Shown: piece after piece, positions 10,870-22,149 of the stretch
Position numbering within the stretch: the first letter of the stretch is position 1
Layout of the letters: every line of letters begins with the position of its first letter
From: Paguma larvata
Lineage: Eukaryota > Chordata > Mammalia > Carnivora > Viverridae
Length of the DNA stretch: 64,000 bases
Assembly (NCBI GenBank): GCA_030068075.1
Contig: CM057844.1
Coordinates: forward strand, 4,650,001-4,714,000
Direction of reading: 5' to 3'
Made by a program: the position numbers and the translations under genes
Notes under the pieces: generated by a model
The model's input: only the letters and a program-made list of their open reading frames with translations
Database searches by the model: none
What the model was told of the DNA's origin: nothing

Positions 10870-11300
10870 ATCCTTTGATCATCTATTGCTGTACAATGAT
10901 CCCCTTCCTCAAAGACAGGGCTCACAACAGTTATGTATTATTTCTCTCAATTCAGTGGGTCAGAAGTTTGAGCAGGACTCAGCTGGGTGGTTCTGCTGCT
11001 GCACGTGGTGTTGGCCAGGGTCATCAATTGGGTGCATTCTGCTGGTGACAGCACTGAGCTGAGAGGTCCAGCAAGCTTCACTCAGGCTGAGCTCCTAGGT
11101 GCTGCTGAACATGGCCTCTCTTTCCTGTGGTGTTTCATTGTCAGTTGTGCAGCCTGAGCCACCTTATAGCTGGGTGGCAAGATTCTCCAACTGAGAGAAA
11201 GCAGAAGCTACCAGCTTTCTTCTGCCTGAGCTCAGAAGTCCCAAAATGGCACTTGTGCACATGCTGGTGGTCAGAGCAGTTACAGAGCCCACGCAGGTCC
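10870..11300 (-). mobile_element. MLT1-like LTR (antisense)
   Basis: It starts with 'catctattgctgtacaatga' and continues 'agtgggtcagaagtttgagc', 'ggactcagctgggtggttc' and 'aagaagctacc'-like segments typical of antisense MaLR LTRs. Small frames across it are meaningless. Confidence 0.6.
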
Positions 11301-11744
11301 CAGGGGTAGGAGGATGGAGTGGAGGGAATGGTCGTGGTGTCAGTCCTTGGAGATTACATAAGGGCCCCACTTCTCTACCAGCCCTTCCTAGAGCTCTGTC
11401 CCAGTTAAACTAGAAGCCTGTTCACAAGGTCGGCTTCTGGAGACCCCAAACTCAGGCAGGCAAATTTTGTTTTTAGACTTACTCTTGATTTTGCTAGTGT
11501 TTAATCCCAACTTTGGAAGGCAAATGATTTTATAAAAAACTGATTCTAACAAGCGCTACAGTGGACAATTTGCAATGAACAGAGTTGAGTGAGCTGGCAC
11601 ACCAGGAGCCTAAACTGGTGACCTGTCAACTTGGGTCGCTAACCACTGAATACCTGGAATGCATCTCCAAGGCAGCTCCCCAGAAACCGCCACCCTCTTC
11701 CAAGAGCACTTAACACTGAATGGGTCTAATTTCCTGATGGTGGA

Positions 11745-12010
11745 AATTCATCTCTTCTTGATCAGCCTTGCTAGAGATTTATTAATTTTGTTAGTCTTCA
11801 AATAGCTAGCTTTTGGCTTTCTGGATTTTCTGTATTGTACCTTTATTTCCTGTTTCATTGACTTCTGCTCTAATCTTATTTATTTTCCTGCATTTTGTGA
11901 TTCCTATCTGGCTTCTGGAGATGGTAGCTTAAGTCATAGGGCCTCAGCTCTTCTTCTTTCCTACTATATGTTGCATCCTGCAAGTTTGATGGATTGTGGT
12001 TTGTCTTAAA
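11745..12010 (-). mobile_element. L1M ORF2 fragment (antisense)
   Basis: The phrases 'tcttcttgatcagccttgct', 'gatttattaattttgttag' and 'cctgtttcattgacttctgc' match antisense ORF2 of ancient L1 in the linker between endonuclease and RT. No frame survives. Confidence 0.6.
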
Positions 12011-12672
12011 TGCCAGCAAAAGGATTTTGGTCTGTGAAAGCAGTTTCCTGTGACTTAAGTTTACCCATATGCAGTCCTGTTGGCTCAAAGCTAGAGGACC
12101 TCAAAGGAGGTTTCCTCATCCTACTTTCAGAATGCAGAATACAAAGAAAACAATCTAGATCATAGCGAATCCCTAGGAGCTCATCTACTTGAACTTGAAC
12201 CATAGTACCACCTTTCATCTGTACAAGAACTTCTCTTTTCAGGTTGTTTCCCCACAGGTTTATTTGACTCTATTTTAATTGTTCTTTTTCATGGTCTGGC
12301 CCAGGCTGACCAGCCTGCCTGGTTCATGCCTCTGTCTGAGCTACTGCTCTTGGAGGATTCTGTGCTGCCTTTTCAGGCTAGCAATGATAGTGGCCTTTTG
12401 TGGCTTCACCTCAATCTAGAGCTGATTTGTGTCTGCTCTTGACTTGCTTCCTTAGCAACAACCCCTCTTTACCCTGATATGACACTGCTTTCGACTGTCC
12501 TTTTAATACCCTGCCTGGTCCAGCCCAGCCCAGCCCCCTGGACCTTGTACCCCACAAAAGTTGCCATGGCTCACAACAGGCTTCAGTTCAACAGGTCTTT
12601 CAAGTTGGTCTCAGACAATGGCAATCGCATACAGTGGACTGTTCAGGAATTAAAACTCTCTTTTAGTTTAGA

Positions 12673-13130
12673 TCCTCTAGAGGCAGAGCCTCAAGCAGAG
12701 ATTATGGTGCATATGAATGGTTGAGGGAGGGCTCTCAATAAAGGGGGGGGGGGCAAGTAAGTAGGGCAAAGGAAGGAGCCCACCAAAGATGTGGTCTCAG
12801 CTGTGGCCTGATCCATGGGATGGGTATGGGGACTTTGGAGCAGTATGTGGGCTACAGTATTGTTCCCCTTGAGACAAGGGGTCTGGTCTTTTGTGCCTAT
12901 ATGACAATCAGTCATTAGTTGGGAGCTGTCTGGGGTAGGAGGTGACAGCTCTAACTTCCCAGGTGAGGCAGATTCATCAGAGGAGTGCAGTTCTCCAGAG
13001 AAGATGGGAAGCTGTGGGTGGTCAGCAGCTCACATTTCCAACAGCATCAAGGGTGGGCGTGCTGGCCAGTACTGGGAAATATGGGAGGGCACCAACAGCA
13101 TTCCATTCATCACCAGAGCCTGTTTTGCTG
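12673..13130 (-). mobile_element. ERVL-like LTR (antisense)
   Basis: The phrase 'gcagagcctcaagcagagatt', a G-run near 12743, 'aggcagattcatcagaggag' and 'cattccattcatcaccaga' suggest an antisense LTR in the LTR16/LTR33 style. The identity is inferred from layout more than exact sequence. Confidence 0.35.
12743..12753 (+). repeat. Poly(G) homopolymer
   Basis: This run of 11 G follows 'caataaa'. It is likely a mutable homopolymer and assembly-sensitive. Confidence 0.9.
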
Positions 13131-13134
13131 AAGA

Positions 13135-13860
13135 GCATATCAGAAGTTCAATGACTGCTCAGTCATAAGGTTAGTAACTTTTGGAATCAGGGATAGAATA
13201 TTCAGATACTATTGCAGTACATGGCTTTTCTCCTAAGACCTCACTGATAGCACTGGGCTATGGGTATGTCAGTTGGTTTCATTCACTTTGAAATCACAGC
13301 CTCACCCTTTTATGGTATGCATTGCCCAGCTATTCTGATATTTGTGATATCAGAATAAAATGTCATCTTAAATCCATAACTAATTGTAACCTGGATGTCC
13401 CTAGATCTCACAGAGCTGTGGGTAACACATGAGGTTGTGTTGACATTAAGAGCCAATTAAGCTAGCTATTAAGTCCAATCTCTTTAACTTTATGATTCTG
13501 TTCCAAGGTCAGTTATTTCAGAGGGTTCCCAGAGAAGTGCCTCATATGGGCTTGTTAAAAACTCTGACCTACTGCTCTCAGATGTCCCTGTACATTCTGT
13601 GAATTTGGGGCAATGCTTGATCCCGTTGTTTTTGGTACCACTATCAGTTGGTTGCAATTGATGGAAGAGTGTGGATATTTTCATTTAAGTTAAGATGAAA
13701 ACAAAACAGTGGAGATGTATGTTGAAACTTTCCCATTAATCAATGACATAAGTGATTCCTTTCTGAATCAGATACTATGTTTTGACTTCCTCAGTTTTTC
13801 TATGCAATTCATAATGTAATGACTGCAGACAAAACAAAAGTTTAATCTGCATTATTCACA
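13135..13860. other. Unassigned non-coding sequence
   Basis: No repeat, RNA or coding feature is recognised between the LTR-like segment and the long L1M. Confidence 0.4.
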
Positions 13861-15599
13861 TTTTCTCAACTACTTTTTAAAGTTTAGGCCCTGATTTGAA
13901 CCACAAATATTATTTATCCTTTAACTTGACTTATTTGTCATGCAGACGCTTTTCACTATATTCATTTCCATCTTTTTCTTAACTTCTGGATTTTGAGTCA
14001 CCATTAGGAAAGTGTCATCTACAAGGTTATTTAAAAAATCCTTTTTTTTAGTATTTCAAATTAAAAAAATTTTTTAAACATTTAAATCTTTGACCCATTT
14101 GGAATTAATTGTTTGATGTAAGGTAATGATGGATCAAGCTTTATTTATTTTCAGATGGCTACTCAGTTGTCCCAACTATTGAATAGTCCACTTATTTGCC
14201 ACCAATTTGAAATGCCTCCCTTTTCACATATTACTTTCTTTCATATTTGGGAGTCTATTAATGGATCTTCTATTCTGTTCAATGGGTCTGCCTGCCAGTA
14301 TCACGCTATTTTAATTACTGAAGCATCATAAAATATCAAACATCATATATTCTAATCCCCCACTAATATAATACATTTTAGATTTTTTCTCATTATTTAA
14401 AAAATTATTTTTCCTATAAATTTAAAAATTAACTGGATAATCTAGTTTCTAAAAAGTCTTGATATTGTTATTTGCTTTGTGTTAAATTTCTAAATTAATT
14501 TGATCAGAAATGGCATCTTTATAATATTGACATTTCTTGTCCAATGGTATATGTCTTTCCATTTCTCAAGTTTTCTCTTTAGCCTCCAATGATATTTTAG
14601 TTTTCTTCACAGAGGCCATGCACTTTTTGTGAGTGATTCACCTGTACTAATGTTTTTACAAGCAGGACTTTCTGTTATGTCTTTGATCTGGTTGTTACTT
14701 GTATTTATGAAATTTGTTATTTTCTATGTATTAATTTCATATCTTCTTTGCTGGAGTTTTGTATTGTTTGTTGTAGTTTTCAAGTGTGTTTTGGAATCTA
14801 AAGAGTGTCTATTGAGGATAGTATTAAATACCTGAATCATGTTTTTTTTTTAATTTATTCTGACAACCTCTGACTTTTAATTGGACAAATTGATCCATTT
14901 TAATTTAATGTAATTGTTGATATGGGAGCATTTATCTATGCCAAGTTGCTATTTGTTTTCCATATGTCTTATGTGGAGTTTTTGTTGTTGTTCCTCAATT
15001 GCTCTATTACTGCCTTCTTTTGTGTTTAGTAGATATTTTCTGGTGTACCATTTTTATTCCCTTGCTGTTTTTTTATATTTCTGATTTATTTACTTATTAG
15101 TTCCCTGAAAATTGCCAATAACATCTTAATTTACATGAATCTAGTTTGTATTCATAGCAACTTAATTTCAATACTATATGAAAACTTTGCTTCTATAAAG
15201 TTCCACCCCTCCTCTCTTTTTATGCTATTATTGTCACAAATCACATCTTCACACATTGCCAAACAACTTACACGTTTCATTATTGTGTTATACAGTTGTC
15301 TTTTGAGTTCAAGAAAAGGAGCTACAAACCAAAAATACATTTATACTGTCTTATATTTTAATTACCTTTGTTGAATTTGTCCTTCATATGGATTTGTTCT
15401 TCCATTCATTTCCAGTATGAATGGCTCCCTTTAGAATTTCTTGTAGACAAGTCTGCTAGCAATGAACTGTCTCAGTTTTGTTTATCCAGGAATGTCTTAA
15501 TTTCTTTTTCATTTTTGAAGGATAATTTTGTCATACAGTATTCTTCACTGGCAATTTTTTTTTTGTTGTTTCATCACTCGGTGGTTTTTTATATCATTT
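13861..15599 (-). mobile_element. Ancient L1M, segment 1 (antisense, internally deleted)
   Basis: Reading the plus strand, the ORF2 region appears first ('tctttgacccatttggaatt', 'tcagttgtcccaactattg', 'attctgttcaatgggtctgc'). From about 14850 it switches to sequence normally several kilobases closer to the L1 5' end ('taatttaatgtaattgttg', 'actgccttcttttgtgttta', 'cagttttgtttatccagg'). A large block of ORF2 is therefore missing. No reading frame is usable. Confidence 0.75.
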
Positions 15600-16068
15600 T
15601 TTAAATTCAAGTGTGATTAACATGCAGTGTTGTATTAGTTTCAGGTATACAGTATAATAATTCAACATTTCTATATATATTTTTTCAGTGCTCATCAGGA
15701 TAAGCACTCTTAGATTCCTTTATCTATTTCACCCATTCCCCACCCCATCCATGTCCCTTCTAGCAACCACCAGTTTGTTCTTTGTATGTAAGAATCTGAT
15801 ACTGTCGTTGTTATCTCTTTTTGTTGTTTGTTTTGTTTCTTAAATTCCGCATCTGAATAAAATCAAATGGTATTTGTTTTTCTATAACTGATTTATTTCA
15901 GTTTATACCCTCTAGATCCATACATGTTGTAGCAAATGGCAAGATTACATTCTTTTTCATGGCTGGGTAATATTCCACTCCGTGTATGTGTATATATATG
16001 TATGTATACACATATATACCACATCTTATTTATGCATTCATCTATCAATGGATATTTGGTCTGCTTCC
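15600..16068 (-). mobile_element. Younger L1 3' end inside L1M (antisense)
   Basis: It begins with the reverse complement of an L1 tail (aaattcaagtgtgattaac) and continues through 'atgcagtgttgtattagtttc' to the ORF2 C-terminal region ('aatattccactccgtgtatg', 'cacatcttatttatgcattc'). It is 5'-truncated. The host L1M resumes at 'tttgaatatgtgatccc'. Confidence 0.8.
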
Positions 16069-16230
16069 CTTTCAGTATTTTGAATATGTGATCCCATAGC
16101 CATCTTGTCTTCATGTTTTCTGATGATAAATCAGCTGATAATTTTATTAAAGATGCTTTGTACATGATGAGTTTTCTCTTGCTACATTTAAGATTTTTAT
16201 ATTTGACTTTGACTTTTGGCACTTTTATTT
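16069..16230 (-). mobile_element. Ancient L1M, segment 2 (antisense)
   Basis: The phrases 'ttttctgatgataaatcagc' and 'gatgagttttctcttgctac' are the 5'UTR-side L1M region and continue directly from segment 1. This segment ends in the SINE target site. Confidence 0.75.
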
Positions 16231-16443
16231 TTTTTTTAACATTTTTTATTTATTTTTGAGAGACATAGAGACAGAGCATGAGCAGGGGAAGGGCAGAGAG
16301 AGAGGAAGATACAGAATCTGAAGCAGGCTCCAGGCTCTGAGCTGTTAGCACAGAGCCCGACGCGGGGCTCGAACTCACAGACCGTGAGATCATGACCTGA
16401 GCTGAAGTCGGCCGCTTAACCAACTGAGCCACCCAGGCGCCCC
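16231..16443 (-). mobile_element. CAN-SINE SINEC_F, near consensus (antisense)
   Basis: It has a poly(T) start, a GA-rich block, 'caggctccaggctctgagctg', 'ggggctcgaactcacagacc' and the end 'gagccacccaggcgcccc'. It is flanked by a perfect 14-bp duplication tggcacttttattt at 16217-16230 and 16444-16457. Few changes from the felid consensus are apparent. It is one of the youngest insertions in the window and the best diagnostic copy for felid origin. Confidence 0.95.
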
Positions 16444-17870
16444 TGGCACTTTTATTTTAATGTGCTGAGATGTTAATCTCTGTGAGTTTATCTTGCTAGG
16501 AATTCCTTGAGATCCTTGAAAGTGTGGATTAAAGTTTTTAAAATAAAACTTGGGTAGTTTTCAGATATTATTTCTTCAAATACCAACTTTTGCCCCTTTC
16601 TCTCTCTCCTCTCTTTCTTGTACTTTCATTATGTGTATGTTGGTATCTTGATGGTGTCTCAAAGGTCTCTGACGCTCTTTTCATTTTTCTTTTTCCTTTC
16701 TGCTTCTCAGACTGGATAATCTTGATTGACTTATCTTCAAGTTCACTGATTCTTTCTACTGGCTCCTGAAATCTGTGATTGAATCCCTCTAGTTAATTTT
16801 TCATTTTAGTTATTCTTTTCAACTCCAGGATTTGTTTGGTTCCTTTTATAACTTTTACATCTTTGTTGATATTCTTTATCTGTTGAGACATCATTTTCAT
16901 ACTTTCCTCTAGCTCTTTTGGATATATTTAAAATATCCGATATAAGTGTTTGTCTAATAAATCCTGTGTATGTGTTTCCTCTGGGACACTTTCTATTGAT
17001 TGCTTCCCCAACCTTATTTATCAGTCATACTTTCTTATTTAGTTGCATGCCTTATAAAATATACTGAAAACTGGACACTTAAAGTAATATAATGTGGAAA
17101 CTCTGGAGATTAGATTCTCCCTCTCCTCAGTATTAGTTTTTGTTACACGTTGAAATTATTTTCTGTTTGTTTAATGAATTTTTTGGATGAATTCTCTAAT
17201 CTCTGTATCTTTGCCATGTGTAGATACTCCAGTCTCTACTCAGTGAGCTTATGGTAGACTAATGATTAGACAGAGATTTTCTCAAATTCCTATAGCCTGT
17301 AAGTCTCCAAGTTTTTGCCTGGGACCTCTCTGTGTGTGTTACTACATGAATTCATCACCCAGCCAGGCAGTTTACGACTCTGCCTTAGTCTTCGTTTCCT
17401 GCTTGTGTAGACTCTTCAGGTCAGTCAGAGGTGAGAGCTTAGAGTCTTCTTAGGTGTTTGCTGAGCATGCTCACAATTGCACCCACCCTAGGAGGCAAAT
17501 GGCATTCTAGACTCCTCAGAATTACTCAAGTGAGATCAAATAAAGACAAGCCATTTGTGTGGAGTCCTTCAATGAAGTTATTTGAAACTGAGGTTCATTA
17601 TACTCTCTCTGTTACTAAGAATACAGACTGTTACTTTTCAAGGCTACCATTGAGCTGCGGAGCAGGGAATTGGGAATCAAAATGCCACAATATTTCTATT
17701 CTTACCAAGATTCAGCAATATTTTATATGTTCCCAAGGACACTAGAGACTTTGGTTAATTTACAGAGTTCTGAAAATTTGATTCTGACAAATTTTGCCAT
17801 TTGATTCATTGTGTTTATGGAGGATTGAACTTTCTGAGATCCTTACTCTGCCATTTCCCACTGGCATCAT
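16444..17870 (-). mobile_element. Ancient L1M, segment 3, 5' region (antisense)
   Basis: The phrases 'cagatattatttcttcaaat', 'tcaagttcactgattctttc', 'ctgttgagacatcattttc' and 'actgaaaactggacactta' belong to the 5' part of ancient L1 in antisense. The end is near 'ctctgccatttcccactgg', close to the element's 5' limit. All small frames here are chance. Confidence 0.75.
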
Positions 17871-18336
17871 TCTTGTCTCTACTTCTTTTTATACATCAGT
17901 CCACTCCTCTGTTGTATGTGCCCTGTTACTGCCATCAAAGTTAATGACTTTATAGTTCTTGTGCTGTCATTCCTTAACTGGATTCTCTGGATCTCTTAAT
18001 TCAAGTATTTGTGAGAGAAAATCTGATTGAAACATCCTAAGCAATAGAATGATTCACTCTGTACTAGTCATCTATATTTGTAGTGGAAGACTGTGTATAA
18101 ATATGGCCACCTGGTCCCTTGTCTTATACAAGAGTTGTGTTGGGAGGTAGTGACAAGGAAAAGGAAGATAAGTAGTCTTGCATTTCTAGTGCAGATTTCA
18201 GTTAATTTCTCCCTCTGTGCCAGTGACCCCATTCTCTCATGCATGTTCTGTTTTTAGGAACACAACCCTCAGGGCACTCCTTGCAGTGCTAGGCCAACAC
18301 TCTCTTCCCACATTTCCGTCCTTCTTCAAGCCCTTT
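17871..18336. other. Unassigned non-coding sequence
   Basis: No family is recognised. The 3' end holds the target site of the next L1 (tcaagcccttt). Confidence 0.4.
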
Positions 18337-18866
18337 TTTTTTTTATAATAGTTTATTTTCAAATTTGTTTACATATAACACCCAGTGTTCATCCCAACAT
18401 GTGCCCTTTTTAATGCCCATCACCCCCTCTCCCCCCTCCTTCATCCCCCTTATCCTCAGTTTTTTCTTAGTCTTTGAGAGTCTCTTATGTTTTATCTCCC
18501 TCCCTCTCTGTGTCTTTTTTTCCTTTCCCCTCTTCCCCTCCCCCTGGTTTTTGCTTAGTCTCACAAAGTCCACCTATTCGTGGAAACATATGGTATCTGT
18601 CTTTTCTGACTGACTTATTTCACTTAACATAATACCCTCCAGTTCCATCCATCTGGCTACACATGGCCAGATTTCATTTTTTCTCATTGCCACGTAGTAG
18701 TCCATTGTATATAAGTACCATAACTTCTTTATCCATTTGTCAGTTGATGGGCACTTGGTCTCTTTCCATGATTTGGCTATTGTCGAAAGTGCTGCTATGA
18801 ACATTGGGGTACACGTGCTCCTATGCATCAGCATTTCTGTGTCTCTTGGGTAGATTCCTAGCAGGG
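18337..18866 (-). mobile_element. 5'-truncated L1 (antisense)
   Basis: It starts with a short poly(T) and 'aatagtttattttcaaattt', and proceeds through 3'UTR to the C-terminal ORF2 remnant. A minus-strand frame at 18574-18933 keeps the motif KCPSTDKWIKK typical of L1 ORF2 C-termini. The target-site duplication tcaagcccttt occurs at about 18326-18336 and 18867-18877. The copy is about 530 bp. Confidence 0.9.
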
Positions 18867-18877
18867 TCAAGCCCTTT

Positions 18878-19321
18878 CTTTTATTCTCCCTGGGTCCTCT
18901 TCCTGCAGAGCTACAGAAGACCAACGGAATCACTTCCTCCTTTCTCTATAATACTGCTCTTGAAACAAGCATGCAAAACCCTCCTTATGTTTCAAGAATG
19001 TTTACCTTTTTCAAAAAAAAGAGAGACTTCTGCACCAATGTTTTGCTGATCTTTGGGTACTTGTTACACCTTCACTTCCACCTGCCTTTGTGTCTTATCC
19101 TTTACTTTGGTCTTTGATTTGTGTGGTCTCTTAGCTTTCCAACTAGTTGTTAATTCCTCTTGACTTTGCACTATGCCTAGTTTTTCTAGATTTTCTATTT
19201 TGAGTTTATTTGCTACTATTTCCATGGTGTAAGACAATGGTTACATCAATACATCAAATTTTTCACATACAAAGCATTTAGTGTTCAGAAGAACTTATGA
19301 GAAGCAAACCGAATGCTTTAT
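18878..19321. other. Unassigned non-coding sequence
   Basis: This is a spacer between two L1 insertions, with no recognised content. Confidence 0.4.
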
Positions 19322-20057
19322 GTTTTTTAATTTAAATCCAAGTTAGTTAATGTATAGTGTAATAATAACTTCAGGAATAGAATTTAGTGATTCATCACTT
19401 ACATATACACCCAGTGCTCATCCAACAAGTGTCCTCTTAATGCCCTTACCCCCTTCAGCACTTCTCCCTACTCAAACCCCACCAGCAACCCTCAGTTTGT
19501 TCTTAAATACAATTTAAGCGTCTTTTATGGTTTGTCTCCCTCTCTGTTTTATATTATTTTTGCTTCCCTTCCCTTATGTTCATCTTTTTGCCTCTTAAAT
19601 TCGACATATGAGTGAACTCATATGATACCTCTTTTTCTCTGACTGACTTATTTTGCTTGGCATAATTCACTCTAGTTCCATCCATGTAGTTGCAAATGGC
19701 AAGATTTCATTCTTTTTGATTGCCAAGTAATATTCCATTTTGTATATCTATATCTACATATCTATATCTATATATATCTGTATTTGTATCTATATATGTA
19801 TCTACCACATCTTCTGTATCCATTTGTCAGTCAGTGGATATTTGGGCTCTTTCCATAATTTGGCTATTGTTGATGGTGCTGTTATAAACATTGGGGTGCA
19901 TGTGCCCCTTTGAAACAGCATGTTTATATCCTTTGGATAAATACCTAGTAGGGTAATTTCTGGGTCATAGGGAAGTTCTAATTTTAATTTTTTGAGGAAT
20001 CTTCATACTGTTTTCCAGAGTGGAGGCACTAGTTTGCATTCCCACCAGCAGTGCAAA
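19322..20057 (-). mobile_element. Outer L1, part 1 (3' end, antisense)
   Basis: The L1 tail and 3'UTR in antisense ('ttcatcacttacatatacac', 'accctcagtttgttcttaaa') lead into the ORF2 C-terminus. A (TATATC)n expansion lies at 19742-19804. The element is interrupted at its 20058-20066 target site by a SINE. Confidence 0.9.
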
Positions 20058-20066
20058 AGAGATCCT

Positions 20067-20283
20067 GGGAACCTGGGTGGCTTAGTCAGTTGAGCTTCTG
20101 ACTTCAGCTCAGGTCGTGATCTCACAGTTCGTGGGTTCGAGTCCCACATCAAGCTCTGGGCTGACAGCTCAGAGCCTGGAGCCTTCTTCAAGTACTGCAT
20201 CTCCCTCTCTCTCTGACCCTCCCCTGCTCAGTGTCTGTCTGTCTCTCTCTCTCTCAAAACTAAATGAACATTAAAAAAAAGAG
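20067..20283 (+). mobile_element. CAN-SINE inserted in outer L1
   Basis: The head 'gggaacctgggtggcttagt', 'gtgggttcgagtcccacatc', 'cagctcagagcctggagcc', the CT block and the A-rich tail are all present. The duplication agagatcct occurs at 20058-20066 and 20284-20292, so it entered after the outer L1 was fixed in place. Confidence 0.93.
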
Positions 20284-20292
20284 AGAGATCCT

Positions 20293-21802
20293 CTTTCTCT
20301 GCATCCTCACCAACATCTCTTGTTGCCTGAGGTGTTAATTTTAGCTATTCTGACAGGTGTGGAGTGGTATCTCATTGTGGTTTTGATTTGTATTTCCCGG
20401 CTGATGAGTGATGTTGAGCATTTTTTCATGTGTCTATTAGCCATCTGGATGTCTTCTTTGGAGAAATGTCTTTTGCCCATTTCTTCACTGTATTATTTGT
20501 TTTCTGCAGGTTGAGTTCTCTACAGATTTTTGGATACTAACCCTTTGTCTGATATGTCATTTGCAAATATCTTCTCCCATTCTATTGGTTACCTTTTAGT
20601 TTTGCTGATTGTTTCTTTCGCTGTGCAGAAGCTTTTTATCTTGATGAGGTCCTAATAGTTCATTTTTGCTTTTGTTTCTTTTACATCCAGGGACAAGTCA
20701 AGTAAGAAGTTGCTGTGGCCAAGGTCAAAGAGGTTGTTGCCTATTTTCTCCTCTAGGATTTCGATGGCTTCCTGTCTTACATTTAGGTCTTTCATCAATT
20801 TTGAGTTTATTTTTATATATGGTGTAAGAAAGTGATCCAGGTTCATCCTCCTCCATGTCGCTGTCCAGTTCCCAACACCATTTGCTGAAAAGACTTTCTT
20901 TTTTCCATTGGATATTCTTTCCTGCTTTGTCAAAGATGAGTTGGCCATACATTTTTGGGTCCATTTTTGGGCTCTCTTTTCTGTTCCATTGATCTATGTG
21001 TCTATTCTTGTGCCAGTACCATACTGTCTTGATGATTACAGCTTCATAATACAGCTTGAAGTCTGGAATTGAGATGCTTCTAGCTTTAGTTTTCTTTTTC
21101 AGGATTGCTTTGTCTATTCGAGGTCATTTATGGTTCCATACAAATTTTAAGATTGTTTGTTCTAGGTCTGTGGAGAGTGCTGGTGTTATTTTGATAGGGA
21201 TTGCATTGAATATGTAGATTGCTTCAGAAAGGAGAGACATCCTAACATTATTTGTTCTTCCAGTCTGTGAGAATGAAATATTTTTCCATTTTTTTGTGTC
21301 TTCTTCAGATTCTTTCATAGCTTTTTATAGTTTTCAGTGTATAGACTTTTTCACCCGTTGTTTAGATTTATTCCTAAATATTTTATGGGTTTTGGTGCCA
21401 TGGTAAATGGGATAAATTCCTTGATTTCTATTTCTGCTGATTTATTATTGGTGTATAGAAGTGCAACTGATTTCTGTACTTTGATTTTATACCCTGCCAC
21501 CTTGCTGAATTCATGTATCAGTTGTAGCAGTTTTCTGGTGGAATCTTTTGGGTTTTCCGCAGAGAGTATCATGTCATCTGTGAAGAATGAAAGTTTGACT
21601 TCCTCTTTGCCTATTTGGATACTTTTTATTTCTTTGTGTTGTCTGATTGTTGAGTCTAGGACTTGCAACACTTTTTTGAACAACAGTGGTGAGAGAGGAT
21701 ATCATTGTCATGTTCCCAACCTTAGGGGTCAGATTTTTCCCCATTGACGATATTAGTGTGGGTCTTTTATATATGGTCTTTATAATCTTGAGGTATGTTC
21801 CT
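20293..21802 (-). mobile_element. Outer L1, part 2 (ORF2 region, antisense)
   Basis: It continues the outer L1 without loss after the SINE. Broken minus-strand frames correspond to ORF2: 20652-20964 (connector region) and 21124-21318 ([24 protein letters not shown]). The frame 21351-21683 carries the RT active-site strand as FTDD instead of FADD. It breaks at 21803 where another L1 landed. Confidence 0.9.
21351..21683 (-). pseudogene. L1 ORF2 reverse-transcriptase fragment (outer L1)
   Basis: This 110-codon remnant of the RT domain keeps L1 signatures such as [11 protein letters not shown] and [11 protein letters not shown]. The catalytic strand reads F-T-D-D where active elements have F-A-D-D. 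The two aspartates are kept but the flanking frames are broken. It is dead L1 debris and not a host gene. Confidence 0.85.
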
Positions 21803-21813
21803 TCTATCCCTAC

Positions 21814-21815
21814 TT

Positions 21816-21862
<47 letters not shown>

Positions 21863-21870
21863 TTATTTAT
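21814..21870 (+). repeat. (TTTA)n, antisense L1 tail
   Basis: About 14 TTTA units immediately precede the inner L1 3' end. They are the (AAAT)n-expanded poly(A) tail of that element read on the opposite strand. Confidence 0.92.
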
Positions 21871-22149
21871 TTGAATAATTTATTGTCAGATTAGTTCTTA
21901 TACAACACCCAGTGCTCATCCCAACTAGTGCCCTCCTCTGTCCCTGTCACCCACTCTTCGCCCTCCCACACCACCCTCACCCCTCAGTTTGTTCTTAGTC
22001 TTTCAGAGTCTCTTATGTTTTGTCTCCATCCCTCTCTGTGTCTTTTTTCTTTTCCCCTCTTCCCCTCCGCAATAGTTTTCTGCTAAGTCTCTCAAAATCC
22101 ACCTATGCATGGAAACATATGGTATCTGTCTTTCTCTGACTGACTTATT

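Noticed and set aside
16231..16443. tRNA-like promoter boxes in SINEs as tRNA genes
   Set aside because: The A/B-box-like words belong to the tRNA-derived head of CAN-SINEs. No cloverleaf or mature tRNA end is present.
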